NCBI GenBank assembly: GCA_934555855.1
Contig: CAKTFL010000038.1
Coordinates: forward strand, 1-10,437
Source of the DNA: an uncultured Sphingomonas sp.
GTDB lineage: Bacteria; Pseudomonadota; Alphaproteobacteria; Sphingomonadales; Sphingomonadaceae
Direction of reading: 5' to 3'
DNA: 10,437 nucleotides
Below, in pieces: positions 1 to 6,759 of the stretch. The stretch's first letter is position 1; each line of letters starts with the position of its first letter. The notes below the pieces were generated by a model. The model had not been told where the DNA came from, ran no database searches, and saw only the letters and a program-made list of their open reading frames with translations. Position numbers and translations under genes: made by a program.

Positions 1-76
1 TGGTGACCCCTACGGGACTCGAACCCGTGTTTTCGCCGTGAGAGGGCGACGTCCTAGACCGCTAGACGAAGGGGCC
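1..76 (-). tRNA. tRNA-Glu (anticodon CTC), CCA end encoded
   Basis: Read on the minus strand, the gene folds as a complete cloverleaf. The acceptor stem GGCCCCT pairs with AGGGGTC (one G-U), the discriminator base is A, and the CCA end is encoded in the DNA. The anticodon stem TCGCC/GGCGA closes the loop CTCTCAC, so the anticodon is CTC (plus-strand 40-42) and reads the glutamate codon GAG. The T arm is ACGGG-TTCGAGT-CCCGT. The 3' end coincides with the first base of the window, so downstream sequence is not visible. It is transcribed away from the neighbouring operon. A CTC isoacceptor fits a GC-rich genome that uses GAG heavily. Confidence 0.96.
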
Positions 77-94
77 GTTTGCGGTGGAGGCGGG

Positions 95-123
95 CACCTA
101 GGCGAGGGGAGGGCGGCCGTCAA
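95..123 (-). promoter_or_regulatory. Probable promoter of tRNA-Glu
   Basis: On the minus strand a TTGACG box (118-123, five of six bases of the -35 consensus) is followed after exactly 17 nt by TAGGTG (95-100), a weak -10. This would start transcription some 10-15 nt before the mature tRNA 5' end at 76. A strong -35 with a degenerate -10 is usual for stable-RNA promoters of alphaproteobacteria (family knowledge). No start site can be proven here. Confidence 0.5.
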
Positions 124-180
124 GGGGGGAACGTGTTCGCTGGTCGTGGCGTTGTGCGGGCCGTGATGGCGGGGCGGAAC

Positions 181-1011
181 ATGGCGGGGGTCGAGGACGT
201 CGAGGGTCTGCGGGGCGACCGCTTCGCGGCGCGGCTTGCGGCGGGCGATGTCGTGGAGAGTCCGGTGGCGTTGGTCGTGGCCCATCCCGACGACGAGACG
301 TTGTGGGCAGGATCGGCGCTGGCACGCATGGCGGACCTGCGGCTGATCCATGTCACCGATGGAGCCCCGCACGATATGGCGGATGCTCAGCGGCTCGGCT
401 TTTCTCAACGTGAAACCTATGCGGCGGCGCGTGCGGGGGAACTCGACCAGGCCCTGGATGCGCTCGGCAGTCGGCCGGAGCGGTGCGGCTACCGGGTGCC
501 CGATCAGGAGGCGGTATTTCACCTCCGCGAAATGGTCGACCGGTTGGAGCGGGACCTGGCCGATCGTGAGGCGGTCATCACTCACCCCTATGAGGGCGGC
601 CACCCCGACCATGACGCGATTGCGCTGGCGGTCCGGGCGGCGGTCGACCGGCTCGCACGCCGCGGGGCGGCGCCCGCGCTGGTCGAGTTCGCCTGCTACC
701 ATAGGCTCGGTGGTGAGCGGGTGTTCGGCCGCTTCTGGCCGGATGCTCGCTGCCCGGAGCGGCGACGCCCCATCACCGTCGCCGAGCGTGGCCGGCTGGA
801 TGCGGCGATCGCGGCCCATGCGAGCCAGGAAGCGGTGATCGCCGGTTGGCAGCCGCAGGCCGAGCGGTGGCGCGGGGCGCCCCGCTATGACTTCGCCGTG
901 GCGCCGCCGCCCGGCACTTCGCTGTATGACGGGTTCGGCTGGGCCTTGACCAGCGAGCGCTGGCGACAGGTCGCCGCCGAGGCGATTGAGGAGGCGGTGC
1001 CATGCGCCTGA
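181..1011 (+). CDS. PIG-L/LmbE-family deacetylase
   Basis: This is a zinc-dependent deacetylase of the PIG-L/LmbE family, whose known members (MshB, BshB, PIG-L) remove N-acetyl groups from GlcNAc-type sugars. Numbered from ATG 181 (276 aa), it has the N-terminal motif AHPDDE at 34-39 and HPDH at 141-144. By analogy with MshB, His35, Asp38 and His144 would bind zinc and Asp37 would be the general base. No signal peptide or membrane segment is visible, so it is probably cytoplasmic. I chose ATG 181 because a purine-rich GGCGGGGCGG lies just upstream. ATG 166 is nearly as good, and the frame is open back to TTG 79, but that would run through the tRNA promoter. It is the first gene of a four-gene operon and overlaps the glycosyltransferase start by 10 nt. 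The family is clear; the substrate is unknown. Confidence 0.9.
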   Translation: MAGVEDVEGLRGDRFAARLAAGDVVESPVALVVAHPDDETLWAGSALARMADLRLIHVTDGAPHDMADAQRLGFSQRETYAAARAGELDQALDALGSRPERCGYRVPDQEAVFHLREMVDRLERDLADREAVITHPYEGGHPDHDAIALAVRAAVDRLARRGAAPALVEFACYHRLGGERVFGRFWPDARCPERRRPITVAERGRLDAAIAAHASQEAVIAGWQPQAERWRGAPRYDFAVAPPPGTSLYDGFGWALTSERWRQVAAEAIEEAVPCA

Positions 1012-2033
1012 CGGTCGTTAGCGTCGCCTATCCCTTCGCGCCGGTGACCGCCGATCCGGCCGGCGGTGCGGAGCAGGTACTGGCGCAACTCGACCGGAGG
1101 CTGGTGGAGGCGGGGCACAGGTCGATCGTGATCGCGGCAGAGGGCTCGGAAACCGCCGGCGAGCTGGTGCCTGTCGCAACGGAGGGCGGGGATATAGACG
1201 ACGCCCGCCGGGCGGCCGTGCATGGGCGCGTGCGCGCCGCGCTGGACGAGACGCTGGCGGGAGAAGCGGTGGACCTGGTTCACTGCCATGGCATCGATTT
1301 CGACGCGTATCTGCCGGGCGGCGACGTGCCGACGCTGGTGACGCTGCACCTGCCGCTCGACTGGTATCCGGCGGCGGTGCTCGCGCCCGATCGGCCGCGC
1401 ACATGGCTGCTTCCGGTGTCGCAATCGCAGGCGAACAGGGCGGGGCAGGGCGCGGTGCTGCTGCCGCCCATCGCCAACGGTATCGACGATGCGAGCTACC
1501 GTCCCGCGGCCCACAAGGGCGATTTCGCGCTGATGATGGGCCGCGTCGCGCCTGAAAAAGGCTTCGCCACCGCGATCGAGGCGGCGAAGCTGGCCGACCT
1601 GCCGCTGGTCGTCGCGGGCCAGCTATTCCCTTATGCCGAACATCGCCGCTATTTCGACGAGCAGGTCGTGCCGCGACTGGACGCGCAGCGACAATGGGTG
1701 GGGCCAGTCAGCGGCGCGCGCAAACGGCAATTGCTGGCGGAAGCGCGCTGCGTGCTGATCCCGTCCACCGCCCCCGAAACATCGTCGCTGGTCGCGATGG
1801 AGGCGATGGCGTCGGGAACGCCGGTGATCGCGTTCCGGGCCGGTGCCTTGCCGGACATCGTGGAGGATGGGGTGACCGGGTTCCTGGTGGATGATGCGGC
1901 GGGCATGGCCGAGGCGATGCGGCATATCGAGGCGATCGATCCCGCGACATGCCGCCGGGTCGCCTGCGAGCAATATTCGCTGGGGCGGACGGCGAGCGCC
2001 TATCTCGACTTGTACCAGCAGCTCGCGGCATGA
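1002..2033 (+). CDS. Glycosyltransferase, GT4-like (GT-B fold)
   Basis: The 343-aa protein has the features of a retaining GT-B transferase of family GT4. The N-terminal domain carries the glycine-rich loop GGAE (21-24) that follows strand 1. The C-terminal donor-binding domain starts near FALMMGRVAPEKG (175-187). It holds the EX7E signature with Glu259 and Glu267 (PETSSLVAMEAM), followed by GTPVIAF and GALPDIVEDG. GT4 enzymes transfer a sugar from a nucleotide donor; MshA and BshA of thiol biosynthesis are members, as are many LPS and EPS enzymes. Length is normal, with no membrane segment. ATG 1002 lies inside the end of the deacetylase gene, and the stop overlaps the next start as ATGA, indicating coupled translation. 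Donor and acceptor cannot be read from the sequence. Confidence 0.93.
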   Translation: MRLTVVSVAYPFAPVTADPAGGAEQVLAQLDRRLVEAGHRSIVIAAEGSETAGELVPVATEGGDIDDARRAAVHGRVRAALDETLAGEAVDLVHCHGIDFDAYLPGGDVPTLVTLHLPLDWYPAAVLAPDRPRTWLLPVSQSQANRAGQGAVLLPPIANGIDDASYRPAAHKGDFALMMGRVAPEKGFATAIEAAKLADLPLVVAGQLFPYAEHRRYFDEQVVPRLDAQRQWVGPVSGARKRQLLAEARCVLIPSTAPETSSLVAMEAMASGTPVIAFRAGALPDIVEDGVTGFLVDDAAGMAEAMRHIEAIDPATCRRVACEQYSLGRTASAYLDLYQQLAA

Positions 2034-2881
2034 ACGACGCGGTGCTGGCCCGCTGCCGCGCTGGGGAGATATCGCCCCAGATCGCGCTGGCGCAGATGGT
2101 GATCGGCGGGATGCTGCCTTCGCCCGACTTGCTTGCGGACCTCGCTGGACAGGAAGCACCGGGCTCCCCGGTGATCCAGCTTGCGGCCTTGGCCGAGGCG
2201 CAGCGGGATCGCCTGTCCGCGCTGGAGCGGGTAGCGGCGAGCGGCATCGATCCGATCGGCGACGATCCGGTCACGGCGACGGCGGCGCTGTTCGACCGGC
2301 TGGCCGCGACGGCGCCGGAAGCAGCGGTGGCCTTCTATTCGCTGGGCGATCCGGCCTTGCTCGACGGCGCTACGGCGGAGCTGGTCGGCGTCATCCGGGA
2401 TTGGGTGCGGGTGGACGGGCGGGACGTGCTCGACCTCGGCTGCGGGATCGGCCGGGTGGCGCTGGCGCTGGCCGACGAGGCACTATCAGTGCTCGGCGTG
2501 GACGTGTCGGCGGGCATGGTCGAGGAGGCGCGGCGGCGCGGCGCTGGGCTGGCAGGGGTCCGGTTCGAGCAGGGCAACGGCCGCGACCTGGCGGGCCTGG
2601 ATGATGCGAGTATCGACCTGATGCTGGCGGTGGACAGCTTTCCCTATCTTGTCCGCGCGGGCGAAGATCTGGTCCGGTCGCACCTGGCGGAGGCGGCGCG
2701 GGTGCTGCGACCCGGCGGGGCGCTGCTGGTGTTCAACTGGTCCTATCGCGGCGACCTGGCGCTGGACATGGCCGATGCATGCCATTTGGGCCCTCTTCAC
2801 GGTTTCACGGTTCAGCGCGTGGGCGAGCGGCCTTTCCGGATCTGGGACGGCAGCGGCTTTCATCTCGTGCGCGCTGCATGA
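2030..2881 (+). CDS. Class I SAM-dependent methyltransferase with an extra N-terminal region
   Basis: The 283-aa protein has a C-terminal class I (Rossmann) methyltransferase domain. Motif I is VLDLGCGIGR (133-142), the acidic residue ending strand 2 is Asp158 in GVDVS, and the post-motif segment VLRPGGALLVF (225-235) matches family layout. The first 120 or so residues are mostly helical in character, begin with MNDAVLARC, and match no domain I can name. They may bind the acceptor. Start ATG 2030 overlaps the glycosyltransferase stop as ATGA. The frame is open further upstream to 1949, but that would lie inside the previous gene. The stop overlaps the next gene in the same way. The methyl acceptor is unknown; the operon suggests a sugar conjugate or small amine. 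Confidence 0.9.
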   Translation: MNDAVLARCRAGEISPQIALAQMVIGGMLPSPDLLADLAGQEAPGSPVIQLAALAEAQRDRLSALERVAASGIDPIGDDPVTATAALFDRLAATAPEAAVAFYSLGDPALLDGATAELVGVIRDWVRVDGRDVLDLGCGIGRVALALADEALSVLGVDVSAGMVEEARRRGAGLAGVRFEQGNGRDLAGLDDASIDLMLAVDSFPYLVRAGEDLVRSHLAEAARVLRPGGALLVFNWSYRGDLALDMADACHLGPLHGFTVQRVGERPFRIWDGSGFHLVRAA

Positions 2882-3822
2882 CTGACGACGAATGGTGGGA
2901 CCTGTGGCGGCGCGATCCGCGCGCGACGCCGTTTCAGTCGCCGGCATGGCAGCAGGCGTGCTGGCGCCATCTGGGCGGCGGCGAGCGACTGGATGCACAG
3001 GTGCGCGATGGCGGCGGTCGTCTGACGGCGGCGCTGCCGTTGTTTGTATGGCAGGACGGCGCGGCGCGGCGGCTGGTGCCGGTCGCGGCGGGGCATTCGG
3101 ACTATTCGGACGCGCTGGTCGCGCCGGAGGCGGACGTGTCGGCGCTATGGGACGCGATCCTGGCGCGCCCGGATCGCTGGGACGAGGTGCTGCTGCCCGA
3201 CCTGCGCGCCGACTCGTCCCTGCTCGCCCCGGTTCCGGGCGGGTGGCGGGCGGTCGACGAGCCGGCCGAGGTCTGCCCGGTGCTGCCGCTCCCGTCCGAG
3301 GGCAGCGTGCTTGCCGCGATGAGCAAGTCGCGCCGGCGCAAGGTCGTCCACGACCGCAACCGGGCCGAGGCGCTTGGCGGTGTGACCGATGGCTTCGCCG
3401 AGACGCCCGAGGAGATCGAGGAAGCGCTGGGCGCGCTGTTTCGCCTTCACGCCGAGCGCTGGGCTCGCGAAGGGCAGGCGGGGGTGCTGGCCAGCGCCGC
3501 GACCCAGGCGTTCCTGCGCGAGGCGGTTGCCGGGCTGGCGGCGGCCGGGCTGCTCCGGCTCGCGACTGTGCGGTATGAGGGGCGGATAGTGGCCGTGCTG
3601 CTCGGGTTCATCGATGGCCATCGTGGGCACAGCTACATCAACGGCGTCGACTTCAGCGTTCCCGGGCAAAGCTTCGGCACGCTCGCCTTCGAGCGGATGA
3701 TCAACGCCGCGCATCAGCACGGCGCCCGCGAGTTCCACTTCCTGCGGGGCGAGGAACCCTATAAATATGGGTGGGGCGCCGAGGCGACGCAGACAGTGCG
3801 GCGGACGATACGGCGGGTCTGA
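2878..3822 (+). CDS. GNAT/FemAB-like acyltransferase, CelD/BcsL family
   Basis: The 314-aa protein resembles the CelD/BcsL group of acetyltransferases (COG5653), which have a FemAB-like double GNAT architecture. Supporting motifs are TPFQSPAWQQACW near the N-terminus (17-29), the basic segment SKSRRRKVVHDRNR (149-162) and LFRLHAERW (188-196). Near the C-terminus are GHSYINGVDFS (250-260) and FLRGEEPYKYGWG (288-300), the last typical of the family. Members transfer acyl or aminoacyl groups to amines, and several act in envelope or polysaccharide synthesis (family knowledge). The start ATG 2878 overlaps the methyltransferase stop as ATGA; a longer frame from 2779 lies inside that gene. It is last in the operon. 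A natural but untested role is re-acylating the amine freed by the PIG-L enzyme. Confidence 0.88.
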   Translation: MTDDEWWDLWRRDPRATPFQSPAWQQACWRHLGGGERLDAQVRDGGGRLTAALPLFVWQDGAARRLVPVAAGHSDYSDALVAPEADVSALWDAILARPDRWDEVLLPDLRADSSLLAPVPGGWRAVDEPAEVCPVLPLPSEGSVLAAMSKSRRRKVVHDRNRAEALGGVTDGFAETPEEIEEALGALFRLHAERWAREGQAGVLASAATQAFLREAVAGLAAAGLLRLATVRYEGRIVAVLLGFIDGHRGHSYINGVDFSVPGQSFGTLAFERMINAAHQHGAREFHFLRGEEPYKYGWGAEATQTVRRTIRRV

Positions 3823-3832
3823 GAGAGCCCAA

Positions 3833-3860
3833 CACCGTTCATGCTGAGCCTGTCAAAGGG
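3833..3860. repeat. Decayed sphingomonad-type intergenic repeat
   Basis: The segment around CGTTCATGCTGAGCCTGTC, followed by AAAGGG, resembles a short intergenic repeat common in sphingomonad genomes (typically with a GTTCGTGCTGAGC...GTCGAAG core). This copy has substitutions, so it looks like a relic. It lies 10 bp past the acyltransferase stop, between converging genes. Recognition is from memory of such repeats; there is only one copy in this window. Confidence 0.5.
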
Positions 3861-3887
3861 CCGTTTTCCTTTGCTGCCTCACCCACG

Positions 3888-3908
3888 AGCGCGGGCCAAG
3901 CCCGCGCT
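3888..3908. terminator. Strong hairpin between convergent genes
   Basis: AGCGCGGGC and GCCCGCGCT form a perfect 9-bp stem with a CAA loop. The hairpin is 66 nt past the acyltransferase stop and about 77 nt past the DAHP synthase stop on the other strand. No T tract follows on either side, so termination is inferred from position and stem strength; it could also be part of a repeat. Confidence 0.4.
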
Positions 3909-3984
3909 GACGTCAAACGGGACGGGTGCGGTCGCGCCCTCCGCTGCCTGGGCTTTGGCGAGTCCTGGCGCCGCCGTCGCTCCG

Positions 3985-5358
3985 TCAGGCCGCCTTTGCC
4001 TGCCTCAACCGCATTTCTTCATTCAGCATCTCCGCCAGCAGGAACGCCAGTTCCAGGCTCTGGCTGGCATTGAGCCGTGGGTCGCAATGAGTGTGGTAGC
4101 GATCGGCCAGGCTCTGCTCGGTCACGTCGATCGCACCGCCGGTGCATTCGGTGACGTTCTGCCCGGTCATCTCGGCATGGATACCGCCAGCATGGGTGCC
4201 CTCCGCCCGATGCACGGCGAAGAAGCCGCGCACCTCGGCCAGGATGCGGTCGAACGGCCGCGTCTTGTACCCCGTCGCGGCCTTCACCGTGTTGCCGTGC
4301 ATCGGATCGCACGACCAGACCACCGGATGCCCTTCGCGTGTCACCGCCCGGACCAGGCGAGGCAGCGCGCCCTCGATCTTGTCATGGCCATAGCGGGTGA
4401 TCAGCGTCATGCGCCCCGGCACGCGTGCCGGGTTGAGGGTGTCAAGCATCCTGAGCAGCGCGTCCGGCTCCAGGCTGGGGCCGCATTTGATGCCGATCGG
4501 ATTGCCGATCCCGCGCAGGTATTCGACATGGGCAGACCCCTCGAACCGGGTCCGGTCGCCGATCCACAGGAAATGCGCCGACGTATCGTACCAGTCGCCG
4601 GTCAGCGAATCCTGACGGGTCAGCGCCTGCTCGAACGGCAGCAGCAGCGCCTCATGGCTGGTATAGAAATGCGTCTCGTTCAGCTGGGGCACGGTTTGCG
4701 GGTCGATCCCGCACGCCGCCATGAAGTCCAGCGCCTCGCCTATCCGGTCGGCGGTTTCGCGATACTTCTTCGCCCAGGGGCTGGAGCCCAGGAAATCATG
4801 CGTCCAGCGATGCACCTGGTACAGGTTCGCGTATCCGCCTTGTGCAAAGGCGCGCAGCAGATTCAGCGTCGCTGCCGATTGTGAATAGGCGCGGATCATT
4901 CGCTGCGGATCGGGCGCGCGCGATTCGGCTGTAAAGGCGATGTCGTTGACGTTATCGCCGCGATAGGAGGCCAGTTCCTGGCCGCCGATCGTCTCGGTCG
5001 GCGCCGAGCGCGGCTTGGCGAACTGGCCGGCCATGCGGCCCAGCTTCACTACGGGCAGCTTGGACGCGAAGGTCAGGACCACCGCCATCTGAAGAATGAC
5101 GCGGAAGGTGTCGCGGATGTTGTTCGGATGGAACTCGGCAAAGCTTTCCGCGCAATCGCCACCCTGGAGCAGGAAGCCGCGCCCGGCCGCTACCTCGCCC
5201 AGCGACGCGGTCAGATTGCGCGCCTCGCCCGCAAACACCAGTGGCGGAAAGGTCCGCAGCGTGTCGGTTGCCGCCTGCAGCGCGACGGGATCGGGATATT
5301 CGGGCAGCTGACGGGCCTCGGCCCGGGTCCAGCTGTCGGGGGCCCATTTGGCAGCCAT
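3985..5358 (-). CDS. Class II 3-deoxy-7-phosphoheptulonate (DAHP) synthase, AroG type
   Basis: This enzyme condenses phosphoenolpyruvate and erythrose 4-phosphate to DAHP, the first step of the shikimate pathway to aromatic amino acids. The 457-aa protein is full length for the class II (plant and mycobacterial) family. Metal ligands by analogy with M. tuberculosis AroG are Cys69 in GGDCAE, His354 in DPMHGN, Glu396 in HAEMTGQ and Asp426 in HCDPRLN. Other signatures are [14 protein letters not shown] (105-118) and RYGHDKIEG (322-330). I chose ATG 5358 because the product then begins [10 protein letters not shown], the usual start of bacterial class II enzymes. The frame is open 41 codons further to ATG 5481, but that stretch has no family resemblance. 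The protein is cytosolic. It stands alone; its only upstream co-directional neighbour is a small membrane protein gene 134 nt away. Confidence 0.97.
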   Translation of the reverse strand: MAAKWAPDSWTRAEARQLPEYPDPVALQAATDTLRTFPPLVFAGEARNLTASLGEVAAGRGFLLQGGDCAESFAEFHPNNIRDTFRVILQMAVVLTFASKLPVVKLGRMAGQFAKPRSAPTETIGGQELASYRGDNVNDIAFTAESRAPDPQRMIRAYSQSAATLNLLRAFAQGGYANLYQVHRWTHDFLGSSPWAKKYRETADRIGEALDFMAACGIDPQTVPQLNETHFYTSHEALLLPFEQALTRQDSLTGDWYDTSAHFLWIGDRTRFEGSAHVEYLRGIGNPIGIKCGPSLEPDALLRMLDTLNPARVPGRMTLITRYGHDKIEGALPRLVRAVTREGHPVVWSCDPMHGNTVKAATGYKTRPFDRILAEVRGFFAVHRAEGTHAGGIHAEMTGQNVTECTGGAIDVTEQSLADRYHTHCDPRLNASQSLELAFLLAEMLNEEMRLRQAKAA

Positions 5359-5467
5359 GACGCTCTTGTTCCGGTTCAGTGTGCGGCCGGCCATGCGCCG
5401 AAATGCTGCCGGGCGCAATGAAGGAACGCTTCGACCCCCTCTCAGCGAGCGATCATGCGGCGCGCCA

Positions 5468-5481
5468 ATGTCGCGCGACAT
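5468..5481. promoter_or_regulatory. 14-bp perfect palindrome upstream of DAHP synthase
   Basis: ATGTCGCGCGACAT is a perfect inverted repeat with no spacer, 110 bp upstream of the DAHP synthase start and 12 bp past the stop of the small membrane protein gene. It has the size and symmetry of a dimeric-regulator operator. Roughly one such palindrome is expected by chance in 10 kb, so position is its only support. Confidence 0.2.
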
Positions 5482-5492
5482 GAAAATATCAG

Positions 5493-5648
5493 CTATCGGC
5501 GATGGACGCTGGACATCTGGTCGACCTTGATCCCGCGCAACCGACGGCGGCGAGCCGCACGGCGCTTGCTTGTAACCAGAAATGCGATCGTTCCGACGAC
5601 GGCGATGACGGCCATCATTGCATACGCGACCAACAGTCGTAATTCCAC
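5493..5648 (-). CDS. Small single-pass membrane protein, 51 aa, unknown function
   Basis: I do not recognise this protein. The frame runs from GTG 5648 to TAG 5493-5495, and a good ribosome-binding sequence (GGGAG) ends 7-8 nt before the GTG. Residues 5-25 ([21 protein letters not shown]) form one hydrophobic segment, but the line is best described as a helix rich in Ala, Val and Met. It is followed by a strongly basic stretch ([12 protein letters not shown], 28-39) and a short polar tail ending SSVHRR. Membrane segment followed by positive charges predicts a cytoplasmic C-terminus. Codon third positions are GC-biased but less so than in the large genes. The opposite strand has an arginine-rich frame over the same bases, which I regard as its shadow. 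It lies divergent to the M48 protease gene and upstream of DAHP synthase. Confidence 0.5.
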   Translation of the reverse strand: MELRLLVAYAMMAVIAVVGTIAFLVTSKRRAARRRRLRGIKVDQMSSVHRR

Positions 5649-5763
5649 CAGAGCACTCCCGTGGCCATTCCGCCGGGTGCCTACACCGTTTCGTGCGAGC
5701 GATCTGTCACATGCATAAACCCGGCCGTATGTTCAACCCCGCAAAGGGAACCGTAAAGCTTCC

Positions 5764-6759
5764 ATGCATATGAAAACGGGCAACCTATTCTTACTCAGTG
5801 TTGCCGTGTTGAGTGGCGCGGCGGCGCCGGCCGACGGTCCCGACGCAACGCTTGTCGCACTCGCCGCGGTGGACGGCCAGCTCGCCGCGATCGGGCATCG
5901 GCTGGTGACGGCGAACCGGCCCTTGTGCGACGGGCTGGCTCCTGCGCCGGGGTGGGTGTTGCATACAGCCGATCAGTATGACCCGGCGCTGCGGCCCGCC
6001 GCGATCCGTCGCTACCGCTTCGATGCGCCAGTCGGGGTGGAGACGGTGGTGTCGGGCAGTCCGGCCGCCGTGGCGGGGGTGCAGGCGGGGGACTCGCTCC
6101 ATGCGATCAATGGCCAGCGGATTCCGGCCGAACCGGCGACCGCCGCTGCCGCAAACGTGCGGTCGCGCGATGCGGCCCTGGATCTGGTGGAGCGCCAGCC
6201 GGCGGACCGGCCGCTGATGCTGGATATGGTCAGGAGCGGCCGGGCTCGAACGGTGACGCTGCCGGCGACGCCGGGTTGCCGCGCGGCGTTCGAGATCGTG
6301 CTGGGCGACGGCATGACCGCTTCGTCGGACGGGCGCGTGGTTCAGATCGGCGTGCGCTTCCTTGCGCGGTACTCGGATGACGAGGTCGCGGCCGTGGTGG
6401 CGCATGAGCTGGCCCATGTCGTATTCCGCCACCGTGCCCGACTGGAGGCGGCGGGTGTCAGTTCGGGGCTGCTGGCGGAGCTGGGACGCAGCGGTCGCCT
6501 CCATCGCCGTGCGGAGGACGAGGCCGACCGGCTGAGCGTCGCGCTGCTGTACAATGCGGGATATGATCCGCGCGTGGCCGTGCGCTTCTGGCGCGAGCAT
6601 GGCGGCGACGTCGATGGCGGCCTGTTCCGCAGTCGTACTCACCCGTCGTCCAGGGCTCGTGCCGCCGCGATCGAGTCGGAGGTGGCGGCGATTCCGGCCG
6701 GCACCGCGCGCCCCTACCGCCCCGGGCTGCTCAGCACCCGCGACCAGCCTTTCGACTAA
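5764..6759 (+). CDS. Periplasmic PDZ-domain M48-family metalloprotease
   Basis: The 331-aa protein begins with a likely Sec signal peptide (hydrophobic 7-17, then small residues, cleavage around AAAPADG), so it should act in the periplasm. No lipobox cysteine is present. A PDZ-like segment (about 93-160) includes SGSPAAVAGVQAGDSLHAINGQRI. The M48 domain follows, with HELAH at 214-218 (His214 and His218 zinc ligands, Glu215 catalytic) and the downstream EDEADRLS motif at 251-258 supplying the third ligand. The only cysteines, Cys55 and Cys172, could form a disulfide. M48 enzymes such as BepA and LoiP act in envelope protein quality control (family knowledge). Here the PDZ precedes the protease domain and no TPR tail is present. 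ATG 5770 is an alternative start; neither has a strong ribosome-binding site at ideal spacing. The gene ends overlapping cysS tail to tail. Confidence 0.9.
   Translation: MHMKTGNLFLLSVAVLSGAAAPADGPDATLVALAAVDGQLAAIGHRLVTANRPLCDGLAPAPGWVLHTADQYDPALRPAAIRRYRFDAPVGVETVVSGSPAAVAGVQAGDSLHAINGQRIPAEPATAAAANVRSRDAALDLVERQPADRPLMLDMVRSGRARTVTLPATPGCRAAFEIVLGDGMTASSDGRVVQIGVRFLARYSDDEVAAVVAHELAHVVFRHRARLEAAGVSSGLLAELGRSGRLHRRAEDEADRLSVALLYNAGYDPRVAVRFWREHGGDVDGGLFRSRTHPSSRARAAAIESEVAAIPAGTARPYRPGLLSTRDQPFD

Noticed and set aside
79..180. Extension of the deacetylase to TTG 79 (34 extra residues)
   Set aside because: It would overlap the tRNA promoter, has an Arg/Gly-rich composition unlike the family, and has no ribosome-binding site.
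1891..2604. Plus-strand frame of 237 codons across the glycosyltransferase-methyltransferase junction
   Set aside because: Low-complexity Gly/Arg/Ala product in a shifted frame; the two real genes explain the sequence.
3841..4884. Long plus-strand frame of 347 codons
   Set aside because: It is the antisense shadow of DAHP synthase, which has full family motifs on the minus strand.
5455..5718. Plus-strand frame of 87 codons rich in Arg and Thr
   Set aside because: The opposite-strand frame has a better start, ribosome-binding site and a membrane-protein composition; this one looks like its shadow.
5704..5733. CTGTCA and TATGTT as a promoter for the M48 protease
   Set aside because: The spacing is 18 nt and both boxes are poor; no better than chance in this region.
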